64,000 bases of DNA from Staphylococcus simiae (GTDB lineage: Bacteria > Bacillota > Bacilli > Staphylococcales > Staphylococcaceae). Below are positions 40,454-54,618 of this stretch, in pieces; the first letter of the stretch is position 1; each line of letters opens with the position of its first letter. Below the pieces are notes generated by a model. That model saw only the letters and a program-made list of their open reading frames with translations. It was not told where the DNA came from and did no database searches. The translations under genes and the position numbers were made by a program. The DNA lies in contig NZ_PPQR01000056.1 of the NCBI RefSeq assembly GCF_002902085.1, positions 1 through 64,000 on the forward strand, read 5' to 3'.

Positions 40454-40604
40454 GTTAAATTTTTAAATTTTACTAGCTCTTATGCAATTGTTGCGCTAGC
40501 AATCAATTGTATTCCTTTATGTTAAATTTTTAAATTTTACTAGCTCTTGCCCAACTTGTATTGCATGAAAAAACTAGTTACCCAGTTTTTCTATGTTGGG
40601 GCCC
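40454..40604. repeat. 28-base direct repeats and STAR-like core downstream of the coaBC promoter side
   Basis: An identical 28-base sequence (beginning GTTAAATTTTTAAATT and ending ACTAGCTCTT) occurs at 40454-40481 and 40521-40548. It is followed by GCCCAACTTGTATTGC and a STAR core TCTATGTTGGGGCCC at 40590-40604. Each 28-mer holds a small palindrome around AAATTTTTAAATTT. Confidence 0.75.
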
Positions 40605-40656
40605 TGCATTGCATGTTAGAGTTTCTGCTATCTTGATAGCTAGAAAATCTTATGAA

Positions 40657-40815
40657 CCTGGGACATAAAGCATTTATACTTAATATTAAGCATTTGGCAG
40701 TAACTGTCTGATTTGTAAAATGTTGATTTATCAACGTTTTACAAACCTAGTCAGTTTTGCCGGGGTGGGACTACGAAATAATTTGTTTTGAAAAAATTAT
40801 TTCTGTCCCACTCCC
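40657..40815. repeat. Repeat family A copy 5 (inverted)
   Basis: CCTGGGACATAAAGC, GGCAGTAACTGTCTG, palindrome around GTTGATTTATCAACG, GCCGGGGTGGGACTACG, CTGTCCCACTCCC. It is almost identical to the outer parts of copy 2. The rest of the gap to rpoZ (40816-41079) shows nothing more. Confidence 0.85.
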
Positions 40816-41079
40816 AAACCTTATTCGTAGCAACTGTAATTCTTTAAATTTTTTACGACGGTTTCACCCAGCCCGAAAAGATTGTCTAGGATTGTGACAC
40901 ATGACAGTACCATCATTTAAAAATTCAAATAATTACGGTTAATTACTTCATTTATCAGTATAAAATGCTGTTTGTAAAAGACTCATGTTTAGTTAAGATT
41001 AGTGTGATGTAGTCAAACACAAATTTATATTTATTATACATCAAAATCTGGGTAAATTAAAAAGCAGTGCTTTATATTG

Positions 41080-41121
41080 TAAAAAAACAAACCTAACATT
41101 TGTATGATGTAGGTTTGTTTG
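41080..41121 (-). terminator. Terminator of gmk-rpoZ
   Basis: On - the arms AAACAAACCTACAT and ATGTTAGGTTTGTTT pair and are followed by TTTTTAC. Confidence 0.88.
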
Positions 41122-41148
41122 AGATGACACATTGTGACTATTTATGTC

Positions 41149-41360
41149 CTATCCGTAGTAATCGCTAGAAATAATAGGACGAATCTTGCCGTCTGCAATT
41201 TCTTCTAAAGCTTTACCAACTGGTTTATATGAATGATATTCTGTTAATAATGCTGTTTCAGGATGCTCATCTAATTCACGAGCTCTTTTTGCTGCAGTAG
41301 TTGCAATTAAATACTTCGATTTAATTTGTTCAGTTAATTGATTTAACGGTGGATTTAACA

Positions 41361-41361
<1 letters not shown>
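41149..41361 (-). CDS. rpoZ: RNA polymerase omega subunit
   Basis: Small RNA polymerase subunit that helps assemble beta-prime. The protein has 70 residues. The conserved core (YLIATTAAKRARELDE ... KPVGKALEEIADGKI) is intact. It ends SSDYYG, two residues short of the S. aureus form I recall. Its ATG overlaps the gmk stop by one base (TAATG), so translation is coupled. Confidence 0.94.
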
Positions 41362-42290
<929 letters not shown>

Positions 42291-43988
42291 ATGGCATATG
42301 ATGGTTTATTTACAAAAAAAATGGTGGAATCTTTACAATTTTTAATTTCTGGGCGCATTCATAAAATTAATCAACCAGACAATGATACGATCATCATGGT
42401 TGTACGACAAAATCGTCAAAATCATCAATTATTATTATCAATTCACCCAAGCTTTTCAAGATTACAACTTACAAATAAAAAATATGATAATCCATTTAAC
42501 CCACCTATGTTTGCACGTGTTTTTCGTAAGCACTTAGAAGGTGGCATCATCGAAGATATTCGTCAAATTGGTAATGACCGACGTGTCGAAATCGATATTA
42601 AAAGTAAAGATGAAATTGGCGATACTACCTATCGTACCGTGATATTAGAAATCATGGGTAAACATAGTAATTTAATATTAGTAGATAACAATTATAAAAT
42701 TATCGAAGGCTTTAAACACTTAACGCCTAATACAAATCTTTATCGTACTGTAATGCCTGGTTTTAAATATGAGGCACCACCTACTCAGCATAAAGTTAAC
42801 CCTTATGATGTCAATGGTAAAGAAGTCTTACAATATATAGATTTTAATAGTGGTAATATTGCCAAACAGTTATTAAATCACTTCGAAGGTTTCAGTCCAC
42901 TTATTACTAATGAAATTGTAAGTCGTCGTCATTTTATGACAACTGAGACCTTACCAGAAGCATTTGATGAAGTAATGGCTGAGACAACTTTAGACCCTAT
43001 TCCGGTTTTCCATAAAAATCATGACAGTGGTAAAGAAGATTTCTATTTTATGAAGTTAAATCAATTTTATGATGATATGGTCATCTATGATTCTTTAAAT
43101 GATTTATTAGATCGTTATTTTGATGCTCGTGGTGAACGTGAAAGAGTTAAGCAACGTGCGAATGACTTAGTTAAATTTGTACAACAACAGTTACACAAAT
43201 ATCAAAATAAATTATCTAAATTAATAGATGAATATGAAAATGCTAAAAATAAAGATACCGAGCAACTTTACGGAGAATTAATTACGGCGAATATTTATCG
43301 CATTAAACAAGGTGATAAAGAAGTTATAGCAACAAATTATTATACCAATGAAGACATAACAATTCCTTTAAATCCTACTAAGTCACCTGCAGCTAATGCT
43401 CAGTATTATTATAAACAATACAATCGTATGAAAACGCGTGAGCATGAATTAACACATCAAATTAATTTAACTAGAGAAAATATCGATTATTTTAGTAATA
43501 TCGAGCAACAATTACAACATATCACTGTGTCTGAAATAGATGATATTAGAGATGAACTTGCTGAACAAGGCTTTATGAAGCAACGTAAAAATGCCACAAA
43601 AAAGAAAAAAGAGCAAATACAATTGCAAGAATATATCTCAAGTGATGGTGATACTATATTAGTAGGTAAAAATAATAAACAAAATGATTATTTAACTAAT
43701 AAAAAAGCTAAGAAATCATATATTTGGTTGCATACTAAAGATATACCTGGGTCACATGTAGTCATTTTAAATGATGATCCAAGTGAAGAAACAATTAAAG
43801 AAGCGGCGATGTTAGCAGGTTACTTTTCAAAAGCAGGAAACTCTGGACAAATACCTGTGGACTATACATTAATTAAACATGTTCATAAACCATCCGGAGC
43901 TAAACCTGGGTTTGTAACTTATGATAACCAAAAAACGCTTTATGCAACACCAGACTATGAACATATTCAACAAATGCGTGTAAAATAA
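42291..43988 (+). CDS. rqcH: Ribosome quality control protein RqcH (FbpA/NFACT family)
   Basis: Binds obstructed 50S subunits and recruits Ala-tRNA to add C-terminal alanine tails that mark stalled peptides for degradation. Older annotations call it fibronectin-binding protein A-like. The protein has 565 residues. The NFACT-N domain carries the Asp97-Arg98 pair in GNDRRVEI, needed for tRNA binding in Bacillus. A coiled-coil middle (about 280-430) precedes the NFACT-R domain (YIWLHTKDIPGSHVVI). The ATG at 42291 is better spaced from AAAGGTGG than the ATG at 42282. Confidence 0.93.
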   Translation: MAYDGLFTKKMVESLQFLISGRIHKINQPDNDTIIMVVRQNRQNHQLLLSIHPSFSRLQLTNKKYDNPFNPPMFARVFRKHLEGGIIEDIRQIGNDRRVEIDIKSKDEIGDTTYRTVILEIMGKHSNLILVDNNYKIIEGFKHLTPNTNLYRTVMPGFKYEAPPTQHKVNPYDVNGKEVLQYIDFNSGNIAKQLLNHFEGFSPLITNEIVSRRHFMTTETLPEAFDEVMAETTLDPIPVFHKNHDSGKEDFYFMKLNQFYDDMVIYDSLNDLLDRYFDARGERERVKQRANDLVKFVQQQLHKYQNKLSKLIDEYENAKNKDTEQLYGELITANIYRIKQGDKEVIATNYYTNEDITIPLNPTKSPAANAQYYYKQYNRMKTREHELTHQINLTRENIDYFSNIEQQLQHITVSEIDDIRDELAEQGFMKQRKNATKKKKEQIQLQEYISSDGDTILVGKNNKQNDYLTNKKAKKSYIWLHTKDIPGSHVVILNDDPSEETIKEAAMLAGYFSKAGNSGQIPVDYTLIKHVHKPSGAKPGFVTYDNQKTLYATPDYEHIQQMRVK

Positions 43989-43995
43989 TAAAGAG

Positions 43996-44143
43996 CCTTG
44001 GAACATAATCATTCCAGACTTAAATTCAATCATTTGGCAGTAACTGTCTGGTTTGTAAAATGTTGATAAATCAACGTTTTACAAACCTAGTCAGTCTTGC
44101 CGGAGTGGGATTACGAAATAAATTTTATTTCTATTCCACTCCC
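43996..44143. repeat. Repeat family A copy 6 (inverted)
   Basis: CCTTGGAACATAATCATTCC, GGCAGTAACTGTCTGG, palindrome around GTTGATAAATCAACG, GCCGGAGTGGGATTACG, CTATTCCACTCCC. It lies between the convergent rqcH and VOC genes and could serve as their terminator. Confidence 0.8.
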
Positions 44144-44150
44144 ATTTTTA

Positions 44151-44552
44151 TTATTCCGGTAATGCTAGTTGAAAACTAACACCAAATTTGTCTTGTACCC
44201 ATGCAAATTCTCTATATGGTGGCATTTCAGTTTTAGGCATTAATATTGCACCTTCTTTTTTCAAACCGTTAAATAAGCGCTCCATTTCTAACGTATCCTT
44301 AACGGTTACAAATAAGGAAATAGCTGGGTTCATTGGCAATTCGGTACCACTATTTGCGTCTATTGCCATAAATACTTGTCCATTTAATGTGAAAATAGAA
44401 TGTTGAACTGTACCAGGATCTCCCGGACCATTGTCATCATACTTTGCCATCGTAATAATCTCACTGTCTTCAAATAAACTTGTATATAATTTTACAGCTT
44501 CTTCTGCTTGATTATTAAACATTAAAAATGTTGTGATTTTTGGGATTTCCAT
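44151..44552 (-). CDS. VOC family protein (PhnB-like)
   Basis: The 133-residue single vicinal-oxygen-chelate domain is of the PhnB/YjdN-like (3-dmu-9_3-mt) group: MEIPKITTFLMFNNQAEEAVKL-type start, HSIFTLNGQVFMAID, and the C-terminal FAWVQDKFGVSFQL. Members bind a metal or small molecule; the substrate here is unknown. The ATG at 44552 follows GGAGGGT. Confidence 0.85.
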   Translation of the reverse strand: MEIPKITTFLMFNNQAEEAVKLYTSLFEDSEIITMAKYDDNGPGDPGTVQHSIFTLNGQVFMAIDANSGTELPMNPAISLFVTVKDTLEMERLFNGLKKEGAILMPKTEMPPYREFAWVQDKFGVSFQLALPE

Positions 44553-44810
44553 TTATAACCCTCCAACTTTGCCATTAATTTCTTTCATCATTAGTTTAAC
44601 ACGACTTTCTCATATTTGTAGAACAATATATTTAAAAAGTCATTCATTCAAATCGTTATATACATTACTATGAAATGACTTTAGTAAGTTAAACAATTTA
44701 ATTATAGATACTTACCACAATACAATGTAATAACCTAACATAAGCGTTTACATTTCGCATTATTTTACTTTTCTATTATAATACTAAATAAGCAATAAGG
44801 AGGCTTTATT

Positions 44811-44894
44811 ATGTTACATTATGTTATTCCTATCTTAGCGTTACTCATCGTATTACTCATTGGTTGGATACTGGTAAAATTAATTATTCGCTAA
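44811..44894 (+). CDS. 27-residue hydrophobic membrane peptide
   Basis: ATG at 44811 follows AAGGAGG (44797-44803) with good spacing. A TATAAT lies at 44777-44782. The peptide has N-terminal MLHYVIP, a hydrophobic core of about 20 Ile/Leu/Val residues with one Gly-Trp, and a basic end KLIIR. It is too short for most gene finders. It resembles small membrane peptides or type I toxin peptides in form, but I do not recognise it. A strong two-way terminator follows. The preceding gap (44553-44770) shows nothing else. Confidence 0.6.
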   Translation: MLHYVIPILALLIVLLIGWILVKLIIR

Positions 44895-44912
44895 TATCCA
44901 ATTTAAAATAAT

Positions 44913-44982
44913 AAAAGCTATAATAACTGTCTTCAAAGAAGTATTTAATACACTTTATTGAAGATGTTATTATAGCTTTTTT
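44913..44982. terminator. Bidirectional terminator
   Basis: AAAAGCTATAATAAC with TCTTCAA pairs with TTGAAGA and GTTATTATAGCTTTT around a central loop, with T-runs on both strands. It ends the small peptide gene on + and the pyr operon on -. Confidence 0.88.
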
Positions 44983-44997
44983 AGATGTTATTAATGT

Positions 44998-45201
44998 TTA
45001 AATGTGACCTTGATCTCGTAAGACATTTTTGACGTGTTTAAATAAGTCTTCATTATTATTTTTATCGAATTGTACTTCGTTCATTTCAGTTTCACTTTGT
45101 TGAAGTTGTTCTTTAGAGTGGTTAGAATCGTTTGAATGATTAATAAATTCATTGCAATGTTTAATTTTAGCATATAAATTCTTAGTTTGTTGTTCATTCA
45201 T
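44998..45201 (-). CDS. Small hydrophilic protein at the end of the pyr operon
   Basis: The protein has 67 residues from ATG 45201 (70 if ATG 45210 is used; both follow GGGGA). It is rich in Asn, Glu, Gln and Lys and predicted helical, ending FKHVKNVLRDQGHI. I recognise no domain. It lies 29 bases after pyrE with no terminator between, so it is the last cistron of the pyrimidine transcript. A role in pyrimidine metabolism is not implied by the sequence. Confidence 0.65.
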   Translation of the reverse strand: MNEQQTKNLYAKIKHCNEFINHSNDSNHSKEQLQQSETEMNEVQFDKNNNEDLFKHVKNVLRDQGHI

Positions 45202-45230
45202 ATTAAACATTCCCCTTTCTAAAGACTATC

Positions 45231-45842
45231 TTATGCTAAGTTGTCTCTCCATTCAACTAATGTCTTAATATCATCTTTCGTAATCTTGCCTTCATCTTCA
45301 GCAACTTCAATTAATTCATTGTAATTACTTAATGTATAGAATGGCAAATCTGCATTTTTAAACGTATCATCTGCTTTTTTTAAACCGTATGTGAAAATTG
45401 CTATGACACCAAGAACATCAGCACCAGCTTCTTTTAATGCATCAACAGCAGTAATTGATGAGCCACCTGTAGATATTAAATCTTCTACAACGACCACTTT
45501 TTTACCTTTACTATTGGCACCTTCAATTTGATTTTGTTTGCCATGACTTTTACTTGATGAACGTACATAGTTCATTGGTAATTTTAATTCTTCAGCGATA
45601 AAAGCTGCATGAGGAATACCAGCTGTTGCTGTACCTGAAATAATTTCTGCATCTGGGAATTGTGCTTCAATTAATTTAATTAAACCATCACGAATAGCAC
45701 CACGAACTAATGGGTAACCCAATGTAACACGATTATCACAATAAATTGGTGATTTTATTCCTGAACTCCATGTATATAAATCATTCGGTGATAGTGTCAC
45801 CGCTTCTATATCTAATAATGCTTTTGCAATTGCTTTTGCCAT
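45231..45842 (-). CDS. pyrE: Orotate phosphoribosyltransferase
   Basis: Joins orotate to PRPP to give OMP. The protein has 203 residues, as in S. aureus. The PRPP-binding motif [14 protein letters not shown] is at about residues 115-128. ATG 45842 overlaps the pyrF stop by one base (TAATG); an earlier ATG lies inside pyrF. It works directly before PyrF in UMP synthesis. Confidence 0.96.
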   Translation of the reverse strand: MAKAIAKALLDIEAVTLSPNDLYTWSSGIKSPIYCDNRVTLGYPLVRGAIRDGLIKLIEAQFPDAEIISGTATAGIPHAAFIAEELKLPMNYVRSSSKSHGKQNQIEGANSKGKKVVVVEDLISTGGSSITAVDALKEAGADVLGVIAIFTYGLKKADDTFKNADLPFYTLSNYNELIEVAEDEGKITKDDIKTLVEWRDNLA

Positions 45843-46534
45843 TATGATAACCAACTTTCTTTAATAATTTGATAACTTTTAACAGGATCGTCACTTTGCG
45901 TAATTGGTCTTCCAACTACTATATGAGTAGATCCTAATTGTCTTGCTTGCTCTGGTGTAGTAATTCTATGTTGATCATCTTTTGCTGAACCTTGAGGTCT
46001 AATACCTGGTGTCACTTTCATAAAATCTACGCCTAAATGATTAGTTAATAACTGACTTTCTAACGGAGAACATACAACGCCATCTAAGCCAGCTTGCTTC
46101 GCTAGTGATGCATAATTTAACACTGCATCTTCAATAGATGTTTGAATATTTTGCTCGTTATGCAACATATCTTCTGTTGTAGATGTTAATTGAGTGACAG
46201 CAATAATTTTAGTATTTTTATTATATTTTCTAAGACCTTGTAACGCTTGCATCATCATTAATGTTCCACCTGCTGCGTGAACATTAACTAAATCTACATT
46301 TAATTTAGCCAAACCTTCCATCGCTTTACCAACAGTATGAGGAATATCATGTAATTTTAAATCTAAGAAGACATCATGACCTCTAGATTTTACTGATTTA
46401 ATCAAATCTGGTCCTTCTTGATAAAATAATTCCATACCAATTTTAACAAATAAAGGCTCATCAAATAAATCTAAAAATTGGTTCACTTTTTCTTTCGATT
46501 CAAAATCTAAGGCAATTATCGGTAAATCTTTCAT
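45842..46534 (-). CDS. pyrF: Orotidine 5'-phosphate decarboxylase
   Basis: Decarboxylates OMP to UMP. The protein has 230 residues. The catalytic Lys/Asp array is in [11 protein letters not shown], and the phosphate-binding C-terminal block is [14 protein letters not shown]. The ATG at 46534 follows AAGGGAGAA. It is 107 bases downstream of carB and overlaps pyrE by one base. Confidence 0.96.
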   Translation of the reverse strand: MKDLPIIALDFESKEKVNQFLDLFDEPLFVKIGMELFYQEGPDLIKSVKSRGHDVFLDLKLHDIPHTVGKAMEGLAKLNVDLVNVHAAGGTLMMMQALQGLRKYNKNTKIIAVTQLTSTTEDMLHNEQNIQTSIEDAVLNYASLAKQAGLDGVVCSPLESQLLTNHLGVDFMKVTPGIRPQGSAKDDQHRITTPEQARQLGSTHIVVGRPITQSDDPVKSYQIIKESWLS

Positions 46535-46641
46535 CGTATTCTCCCTTACGTTAATTAGTGTCTATTGCATAGAGAGATTGCTAATTACACCTATTTTAAG
46601 TATAAAGCAACCTCTAAAATAATTAATGTGACAGTGTCATC

Positions 46642-49600
46642 TTACATTTCACGCATTGTAAATGTCATACTTTCAATGACAGTAGTTAGTGCATTGGCAG
46701 TATCTAACGATGTTAAACATGGAATGCCATTTTCGACAGTTGTACGTCTGATTTGGAATCCATCACGCTCTACTTCTTTACCCTTTGTCATCGTATTGAT
46801 AACAATTTGGACATCACCTTGTTGAATACGCGTTAATAAATCATTATCTCCACCTATTTTTCCTACAACTTCAACCGGTATATGATCTTTTTTAATTCTT
46901 TCCGCAGTGCCTGATGTTGCTAATATTTTATAACCGACTTCATTTAAGCGGTGTGCAATTTTGACAATGTCATCTTTATCTTTATCACTTACAGTAATTA
47001 ACACTGTACCATGATCTTTTATTTCAACACCACTACCAGTTAACCCTTTGTATAGCGCCTTTTCTAATGTCTCATCTTTACCCATTACTTCACCAGTTGA
47101 TTTCATTTCTGGTCCTAATGTAATATCAACGTTTTTTAATTTATTAAAACTAAACACTGGCGCTTTAACAAAGACACCATCAGCATATGGTTGAACCCCT
47201 TCTTTATAACCCATTGCCGTTAGTTTTTCTCCCATGATTGCTTTCATAGCAAGTTGTGCCATTGGAATATTCGTTATTTTACTTAAAAATGGTACTGTTC
47301 TACTTGAGCGAGGATTCACTTCTAAGACATAAACACCATCATGTGCAATGACGAATTGAATATTAATCAAACCAATGATATCTAAACCTTTAGCCAATTT
47401 AATTGTATAATCTTCAAGTGTGTTTAACTCTTCGTTTGATAAAGTTTGTGGAGGATATACGGCAATTGAATCTCCACTATGTACACCTGCACGTTCTATA
47501 TGCTCCATAATACCCGGTATAACCACAGTTTCACCATCACAAATTGCATCAACTTCAATTTCTTTGCCTGTTAAATATCTGTCCACAAGTACAGGGTGCT
47601 CTGGACTTGCTTTAACTGCTTGTGTCATATAATTTTCAAGCTCTTCATCATTATCTACAATTTCCATAGCACGACCACCTAAAACATATGATGGTCTGAC
47701 TACAACAGGATAACCAATTTCTTTAGCATTAGTTAAAGCTTCTTGAGGAGATGTTGCTGTTTTACCTTGTGGTTGTGGCACATTAATACGACGTAATAAT
47801 TCTTCAAATTCTTTACGGTCCTCAGCTCTATTTAGATTTTCTAATGACGTTCCTAATACTGTCACGCCATGTTTTGCTAATTTATCTGCTAAGTTGATTG
47901 CTGTTTGACCACCAAATTGAACAACAACGCCTTTAGGCTGTTCTAAATTAATGATATTCATGACATCTTCTTCAGTTAACGGTTCAAAATAAAGTTTATC
48001 TGAAATTGAGAAGTCAGTAGAAACTGTTTCCGGGTTGTTATTAACAATTATTGCTTCATACCCAGCTTGTTGGATTGCCCATACTGCGTGGACTGTAGCA
48101 TAGTCAAATTCTACACCTTGACCAATACGTATTGGTCCTGAACCAAGTACTAATATTTTTTCTTTGTCAGTAACGATAGACTCATTTTCACTTTCATAAG
48201 TACCATAATAATATGGCGTTGTAGATTCAAATTCTGCAGCGCACGTATCAACCATTTTATAAACTGGTTTAATATCATTTGCCATACGTAATTGATATAC
48301 ATCCTCTTCTGTCATATCAAAACGATGTGCAATCGTTTTATCACTAAATCCATAATCTTTAGCATATTTTAAATATTCTAAATCCCCTTGATGTGCTTTT
48401 AATTCATGCTCGATGTTGATAATATTTTGGAATTTATGTAAAAAGAAATAATCAATTTGCGTCATGTCATGTATTTCATCTAATGATATTCCGCGACGAA
48501 TGGCTTCACCAATGAAAAATAGTCTTTCGTCATCTTGCTGACAAATTCTCTCTTTAATATAATCAATATCAAAGCTTTCTCCATTAAGTAGTCCTAAATG
48601 ATGCACACCATATTCCAATGAGCGAATGGCTTTTAATAATGATTCTTCATATGTACGACCAATAGCCATAACTTCACCTGTTGCTTTCATTTGTGTACCT
48701 AATTCACGCTCTCCCTTTTCAAATTTATCAAATGGGAAACGTGGAATTTTAGAAATGACATAATCTAAAGTTGGTTCAAATGCAGCATAAGATGTACCTG
48801 TTATTGGGTTAAGCATTTCATCTAGTGTCAAACCAACAGCTATTTTTGCTGCTAATTTAGCAATTGGATAACCTGTAGCTTTAGAAGCTAGTGCTGATGA
48901 ACGTGATACACGTGGATTTACTTCTATAATGTAGTAATCAAATGAATGTGGATCTAAAGCTAATTGGACATTACATCCACCTTCAATACCTAACGCTCTA
49001 ATCACTTTCAATGACACATCTCTGAGCATTTGATATTCAACATCTGATAACGTTTGGCTAGGTGCCACAACGATTGAATCACCTGTATGAATACCTACTG
49101 GATCAATATTTTCCATATTACATACTACGATGGCATTATCGTTTTTATCACGCATCACTTCATATTCTATTTCTTTAAATCCTGCGATGGATTTTTCAAG
49201 TAGGCATTGTGTTGCCGGGCTATAATGTAGACCATTAGAGACTATTTCTAACAACTCTTCATCGTTATGGCAAATACCGCCTCCTGTCCCTCCCATTGTA
49301 AACGCAGGTCTTACAATTAAAGGATAACCAACTTGTTCTTTAAATTTGAATGCTTGTTCTACAGTATTAACGATATCACTTTCTGGTACAGGAACATTTA
49401 AATCATTCATTAAAGTTCTAAATAATTCTCTGTCTTCTGCCTGTTGAATAGAAGTTAATTCTGTTCCTAATAACTGTACATGATTAGCCTGTAGGACACC
49501 ACTTTCATGCAGCTGAATTGCCATATTCAAACCTGTTTGACCACCTAAAGTGGGTAATAATGCATCTGGCTGTTCTTTACGAATGATACGTGCGATAAAA

Positions 49601-49815
49601 TCATGTGTTAATGGTTCAATATAAACTTTATCAGCAATTTCTTTATCCGTCATAATGGTTGCAGGATTTGAGTTAACTAGAATGACTCTATAGCCTTCTT
49701 CTTTTAGTGCCAAGCAAGCTTGTGTACCGGCATAATCAAATTCTGCAGCTTGACCGATAATAATTGGACCTGAACCTATGACTAGAATAGTATGAATATC
49801 ATTACGTTTAGGCAT
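46642..49815 (-). CDS. carB: Carbamoyl phosphate synthase, large subunit
   Basis: Makes carbamoyl phosphate from bicarbonate, ammonia and two ATP. The protein has 1057 residues. Two homologous halves each begin with a GSGPIxIGQ motif ([19 protein letters not shown] and [19 protein letters not shown]) and contain an ATP-grasp domain. The C-terminal methylglyoxal-synthase-like domain (about 930-1057) binds allosteric effectors. ATG 49815 (MPKRNDIHT) overlaps the carA 3' end by eight bases; the longer reading is rejected by family length. Confidence 0.96.
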   Translation of the reverse strand: MPKRNDIHTILVIGSGPIIIGQAAEFDYAGTQACLALKEEGYRVILVNSNPATIMTDKEIADKVYIEPLTHDFIARIIRKEQPDALLPTLGGQTGLNMAIQLHESGVLQANHVQLLGTELTSIQQAEDRELFRTLMNDLNVPVPESDIVNTVEQAFKFKEQVGYPLIVRPAFTMGGTGGGICHNDEELLEIVSNGLHYSPATQCLLEKSIAGFKEIEYEVMRDKNDNAIVVCNMENIDPVGIHTGDSIVVAPSQTLSDVEYQMLRDVSLKVIRALGIEGGCNVQLALDPHSFDYYIIEVNPRVSRSSALASKATGYPIAKLAAKIAVGLTLDEMLNPITGTSYAAFEPTLDYVISKIPRFPFDKFEKGERELGTQMKATGEVMAIGRTYEESLLKAIRSLEYGVHHLGLLNGESFDIDYIKERICQQDDERLFFIGEAIRRGISLDEIHDMTQIDYFFLHKFQNIINIEHELKAHQGDLEYLKYAKDYGFSDKTIAHRFDMTEEDVYQLRMANDIKPVYKMVDTCAAEFESTTPYYYGTYESENESIVTDKEKILVLGSGPIRIGQGVEFDYATVHAVWAIQQAGYEAIIVNNNPETVSTDFSISDKLYFEPLTEEDVMNIINLEQPKGVVVQFGGQTAINLADKLAKHGVTVLGTSLENLNRAEDRKEFEELLRRINVPQPQGKTATSPQEALTNAKEIGYPVVVRPSYVLGGRAMEIVDNDEELENYMTQAVKASPEHPVLVDRYLTGKEIEVDAICDGETVVIPGIMEHIERAGVHSGDSIAVYPPQTLSNEELNTLEDYTIKLAKGLDIIGLINIQFVIAHDGVYVLEVNPRSSRTVPFLSKITNIPMAQLAMKAIMGEKLTAMGYKEGVQPYADGVFVKAPVFSFNKLKNVDITLGPEMKSTGEVMGKDETLEKALYKGLTGSGVEIKDHGTVLITVSDKDKDDIVKIAHRLNEVGYKILATSGTAERIKKDHIPVEVVGKIGGDNDLLTRIQQGDVQIVINTMTKGKEVERDGFQIRRTTVENGIPCLTSLDTANALTTVIESMTFTMREM

Positions 49816-50908
49816 GTGTTTGACTCCCCTTTTCTTTAGCATTGTTCATCATAGTTACAAAATCATCAAATAAGTAATTAGAATCTGTAGGACCTGGGTT
49901 TGCTTCTGGATGATATTGTACAGAAAAAGCAGGTAATGTCTTATGACGTAACCCTTCAACTGTTCCATCGTTCAAAGCAATATGCGTTACTTCTAAGTCT
50001 GTATTTTCAAGTGATGCTTTATCTATAGCATAACCATGGTTTTGACTAGTGATATCTACTTTTCCTGATTGTAGATGTTTCACTGGATGGTTTGCACCTC
50101 TATGTCCAAATTTCATCTTAAATGATGTCGCACCTTGCGATAAGGCAAACAATTGATGTCCAAGGCAGATACCAAAGAATGGGATTTTTCCTAAAATACC
50201 TTTAATCATTTCTATTGCGCATTCAACTACTTCAGGATTTCCTGGACCATTTGATAACATAACACCATCTGGTGACATAGCTAAAATGGCTTCAGCAGTC
50301 GTATTAAATGGTACAACTGTTACATTACAGCCTCTAATATTTAATTCTCTAACAATATTTTGTTTCTTTCCAAAATCGACTAACACTACATTTAAATTTT
50401 GGCCAGTTGAAACATATGGTGTCTTTGTGGAAACACTTTCAACTTCATTGTTTCGTAAGTCAACATTTTGTAATTTTTCAATTAAATTATCAATGTTTGC
50501 TTTATCATCTGTAAATCCTGCCTTTAATACACCATGTTGACGTATTTTGCGTGTAATACTTCTAGTATCTACTCCTGATATACCAGGAATTTGATGCAAC
50601 ACTAGAACGTCATGCAGTGTTTTTTGTTGTCTAAAATTACTTGGATGCGTGCTAGCTTCTTTAACTACAATACCATTTAAAGTCGGAACTAATGATTCAA
50701 AATCATCACGATTAATACCATAATTTCCTATTAATGGATAAGTGAACGTAATAATTTGACCAGTATATGATGGATCAGATATCGTTTCTTGATAGCCTGT
50801 CATTGCTGTATTAAATACAATTTCACCTATATTTAAATGATCAGATCCTAAACGGTATCCTTCGTAGTAAGAGCCATCTTCTAACACTAAATAACGTTTC
50901 TGTTGCAT
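49808..50908 (-). CDS. carA: Carbamoyl phosphate synthase, small subunit
   Basis: Glutaminase subunit that supplies ammonia to CarB. The protein has 366 residues. The N-terminal CPSase domain is followed by a class I amidotransferase with nucleophile Cys in [14 protein letters not shown] and the His/Glu pair in [11 protein letters not shown]. The ATG at 50908 ([12 protein letters not shown]) lies one base after the pyrC stop; an upstream in-frame ATG is inside pyrC. Confidence 0.96.
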   Translation of the reverse strand: MQQKRYLVLEDGSYYEGYRLGSDHLNIGEIVFNTAMTGYQETISDPSYTGQIITFTYPLIGNYGINRDDFESLVPTLNGIVVKEASTHPSNFRQQKTLHDVLVLHQIPGISGVDTRSITRKIRQHGVLKAGFTDDKANIDNLIEKLQNVDLRNNEVESVSTKTPYVSTGQNLNVVLVDFGKKQNIVRELNIRGCNVTVVPFNTTAEAILAMSPDGVMLSNGPGNPEVVECAIEMIKGILGKIPFFGICLGHQLFALSQGATSFKMKFGHRGANHPVKHLQSGKVDITSQNHGYAIDKASLENTDLEVTHIALNDGTVEGLRHKTLPAFSVQYHPEANPGPTDSNYLFDDFVTMMNNAKEKGSQTHA

Positions 50909-50909
50909 T

Positions 50910-52184
50910 TTATTTTGCCCCCTCGTATTTAATTTCACCTTCGACCATAGTTAATATTGGATTGCCGTATACTTTATAACCAATAAATGGTGTATTATCA
51001 GCTTTAGATAAAAAGTCTTCCCCTTTAATTTCTTGCTCATTATCTAAATCAATAATTGTAATATCAGCTAAACGGCCTGATTCTAATCTTCCAAAATCTA
51101 AGTTGAACGTATCGCTTGGTTTAACAGTTAAATAATCAACTAATTGTTGTAATGTCCATTCACCGTTTTTAACGAAATGTGTATACAACAATGGAAACGC
51201 TGTTTCACTACCTACAATACCAAATGGTGCTTTTTCCATAGGTTGGGCTTTTTCTTCACGAGCGTGAGGTGCATGATCTGTTGCAATGCAATCGATTGTT
51301 CCATCTAATAATCCATCAAGTAAGGCCTGTCTATCTTCATGACTTCTAAGTGGCGGATTCATTTTATAAATGGCATCATTACCAGGTACGTCATCCTCTG
51401 TTAATAATAAATGATGTGGTGTTACTTCAGCTGTGACATGAATCCCCGCACGTTTTGCATCTCTAATAACACGTACACTTTCTTTCGTAGATACATGACA
51501 CACGTGATAATGACAATGCGCTGCTTCTGCCAATAGAACATCTCTAGCAATTTGTACAGATTCACAAATATTAGGAATTCCAGGTATACCTAATTCTTTA
51601 CTACGTTGACCTTCATGCATAGCACCACCATAAATTAAAGAGTTATCTTCACAATGTGCCACAACTGCTTTATTAACTTTTGAAGCTTGTTGCATTGCCT
51701 CATACATCATACTAGCTGTCTGTACACCGACACCATCATCAGTAAATGCAAATGCACCTTCTTTAGCTAATGCCTCAAAATCTACAAGCGCTTTACCGGC
51801 TTGTCTTGTTGTAATTGATGCATATGGTAATACTCTCACATGTGCACTATCGTCAATAATACGCTGTAAAGAGTCAAAATGTTCAATTGAATCGGGAACG
51901 GGTCTAGTATTTGGCATTGGACACACCGTTGTAAATCCACCTCTTGCTGCTGCAAGTGTTCCAGATTCAATTGTTTCTTTATGTTCTCCACCGGGTTCTC
52001 TTAGATGTACATGAACATCAACAAATCCTGGTGACACAAAGTGTCCTTGTGCATCAATGATGTCAACATCTTCAGTTACATTTATATCATTACCAATTTC
52101 TTTGATAACTTTTCCTTCTATCAAAATATCAGCATTTACTAACTCACCATTTTGTAAAATTCGACCATTTTTTATTAATTTCAT
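50910..52184 (-). CDS. pyrC: Dihydroorotase
   Basis: Closes carbamoyl aspartate to dihydroorotate. The protein has 424 residues (class I). The metal ligands are in [10 protein letters not shown], later His residues in VVAHCEDN and CHVSTKES, and the catalytic Asp is in CIATDHAPH. The ATG at 52184 follows GGGGGAGA. It lies 13 bases downstream of pyrB. Confidence 0.96.
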   Translation of the reverse strand: MKLIKNGRILQNGELVNADILIEGKVIKEIGNDINVTEDVDIIDAQGHFVSPGFVDVHVHLREPGGEHKETIESGTLAAARGGFTTVCPMPNTRPVPDSIEHFDSLQRIIDDSAHVRVLPYASITTRQAGKALVDFEALAKEGAFAFTDDGVGVQTASMMYEAMQQASKVNKAVVAHCEDNSLIYGGAMHEGQRSKELGIPGIPNICESVQIARDVLLAEAAHCHYHVCHVSTKESVRVIRDAKRAGIHVTAEVTPHHLLLTEDDVPGNDAIYKMNPPLRSHEDRQALLDGLLDGTIDCIATDHAPHAREEKAQPMEKAPFGIVGSETAFPLLYTHFVKNGEWTLQQLVDYLTVKPSDTFNLDFGRLESGRLADITIIDLDNEQEIKGEDFLSKADNTPFIGYKVYGNPILTMVEGEIKYEGAK

Positions 52185-52197
52185 TATAAATCTCCCC

Positions 52198-54416
<2,219 letters not shown>

Positions 54417-54617
54417 TATGTCATTTCCTCCATTTTCAAAAAAATCTCTTTACATCAATATATGTAAAGAGACTTAGTAAACAGTTGAAGCTATAGTTAT
54501 CCTAGTATAAGCTATCACTTCGAACTTACAATGAGGGTGAAATTTACATACTTAAATTGTTCCAGTATATAAATTACCCTCACCTTTTTCAGTCTCTCGT
54601 ACTGATTTAAAAGGGCT
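54417..54617 (-). promoter_or_regulatory. PyrR attenuator in the pyrR-pyrP gap
   Basis: Read on -, a small hairpin CAGT-ACGAGAG-ACTG (about 54588-54605) resembles a PyrR-binding loop. Then GTGAGGGTAATTTA pairs with TAAATTTCACCCTCA. A terminator follows: GTCTCTTTACAT / ATGTAAAGAGA and a T-run (54438-54473), just before the pyrP ribosome site. UMP-bound PyrR would favour termination. Confidence 0.8.
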
Positions 54618-54618
54618 A

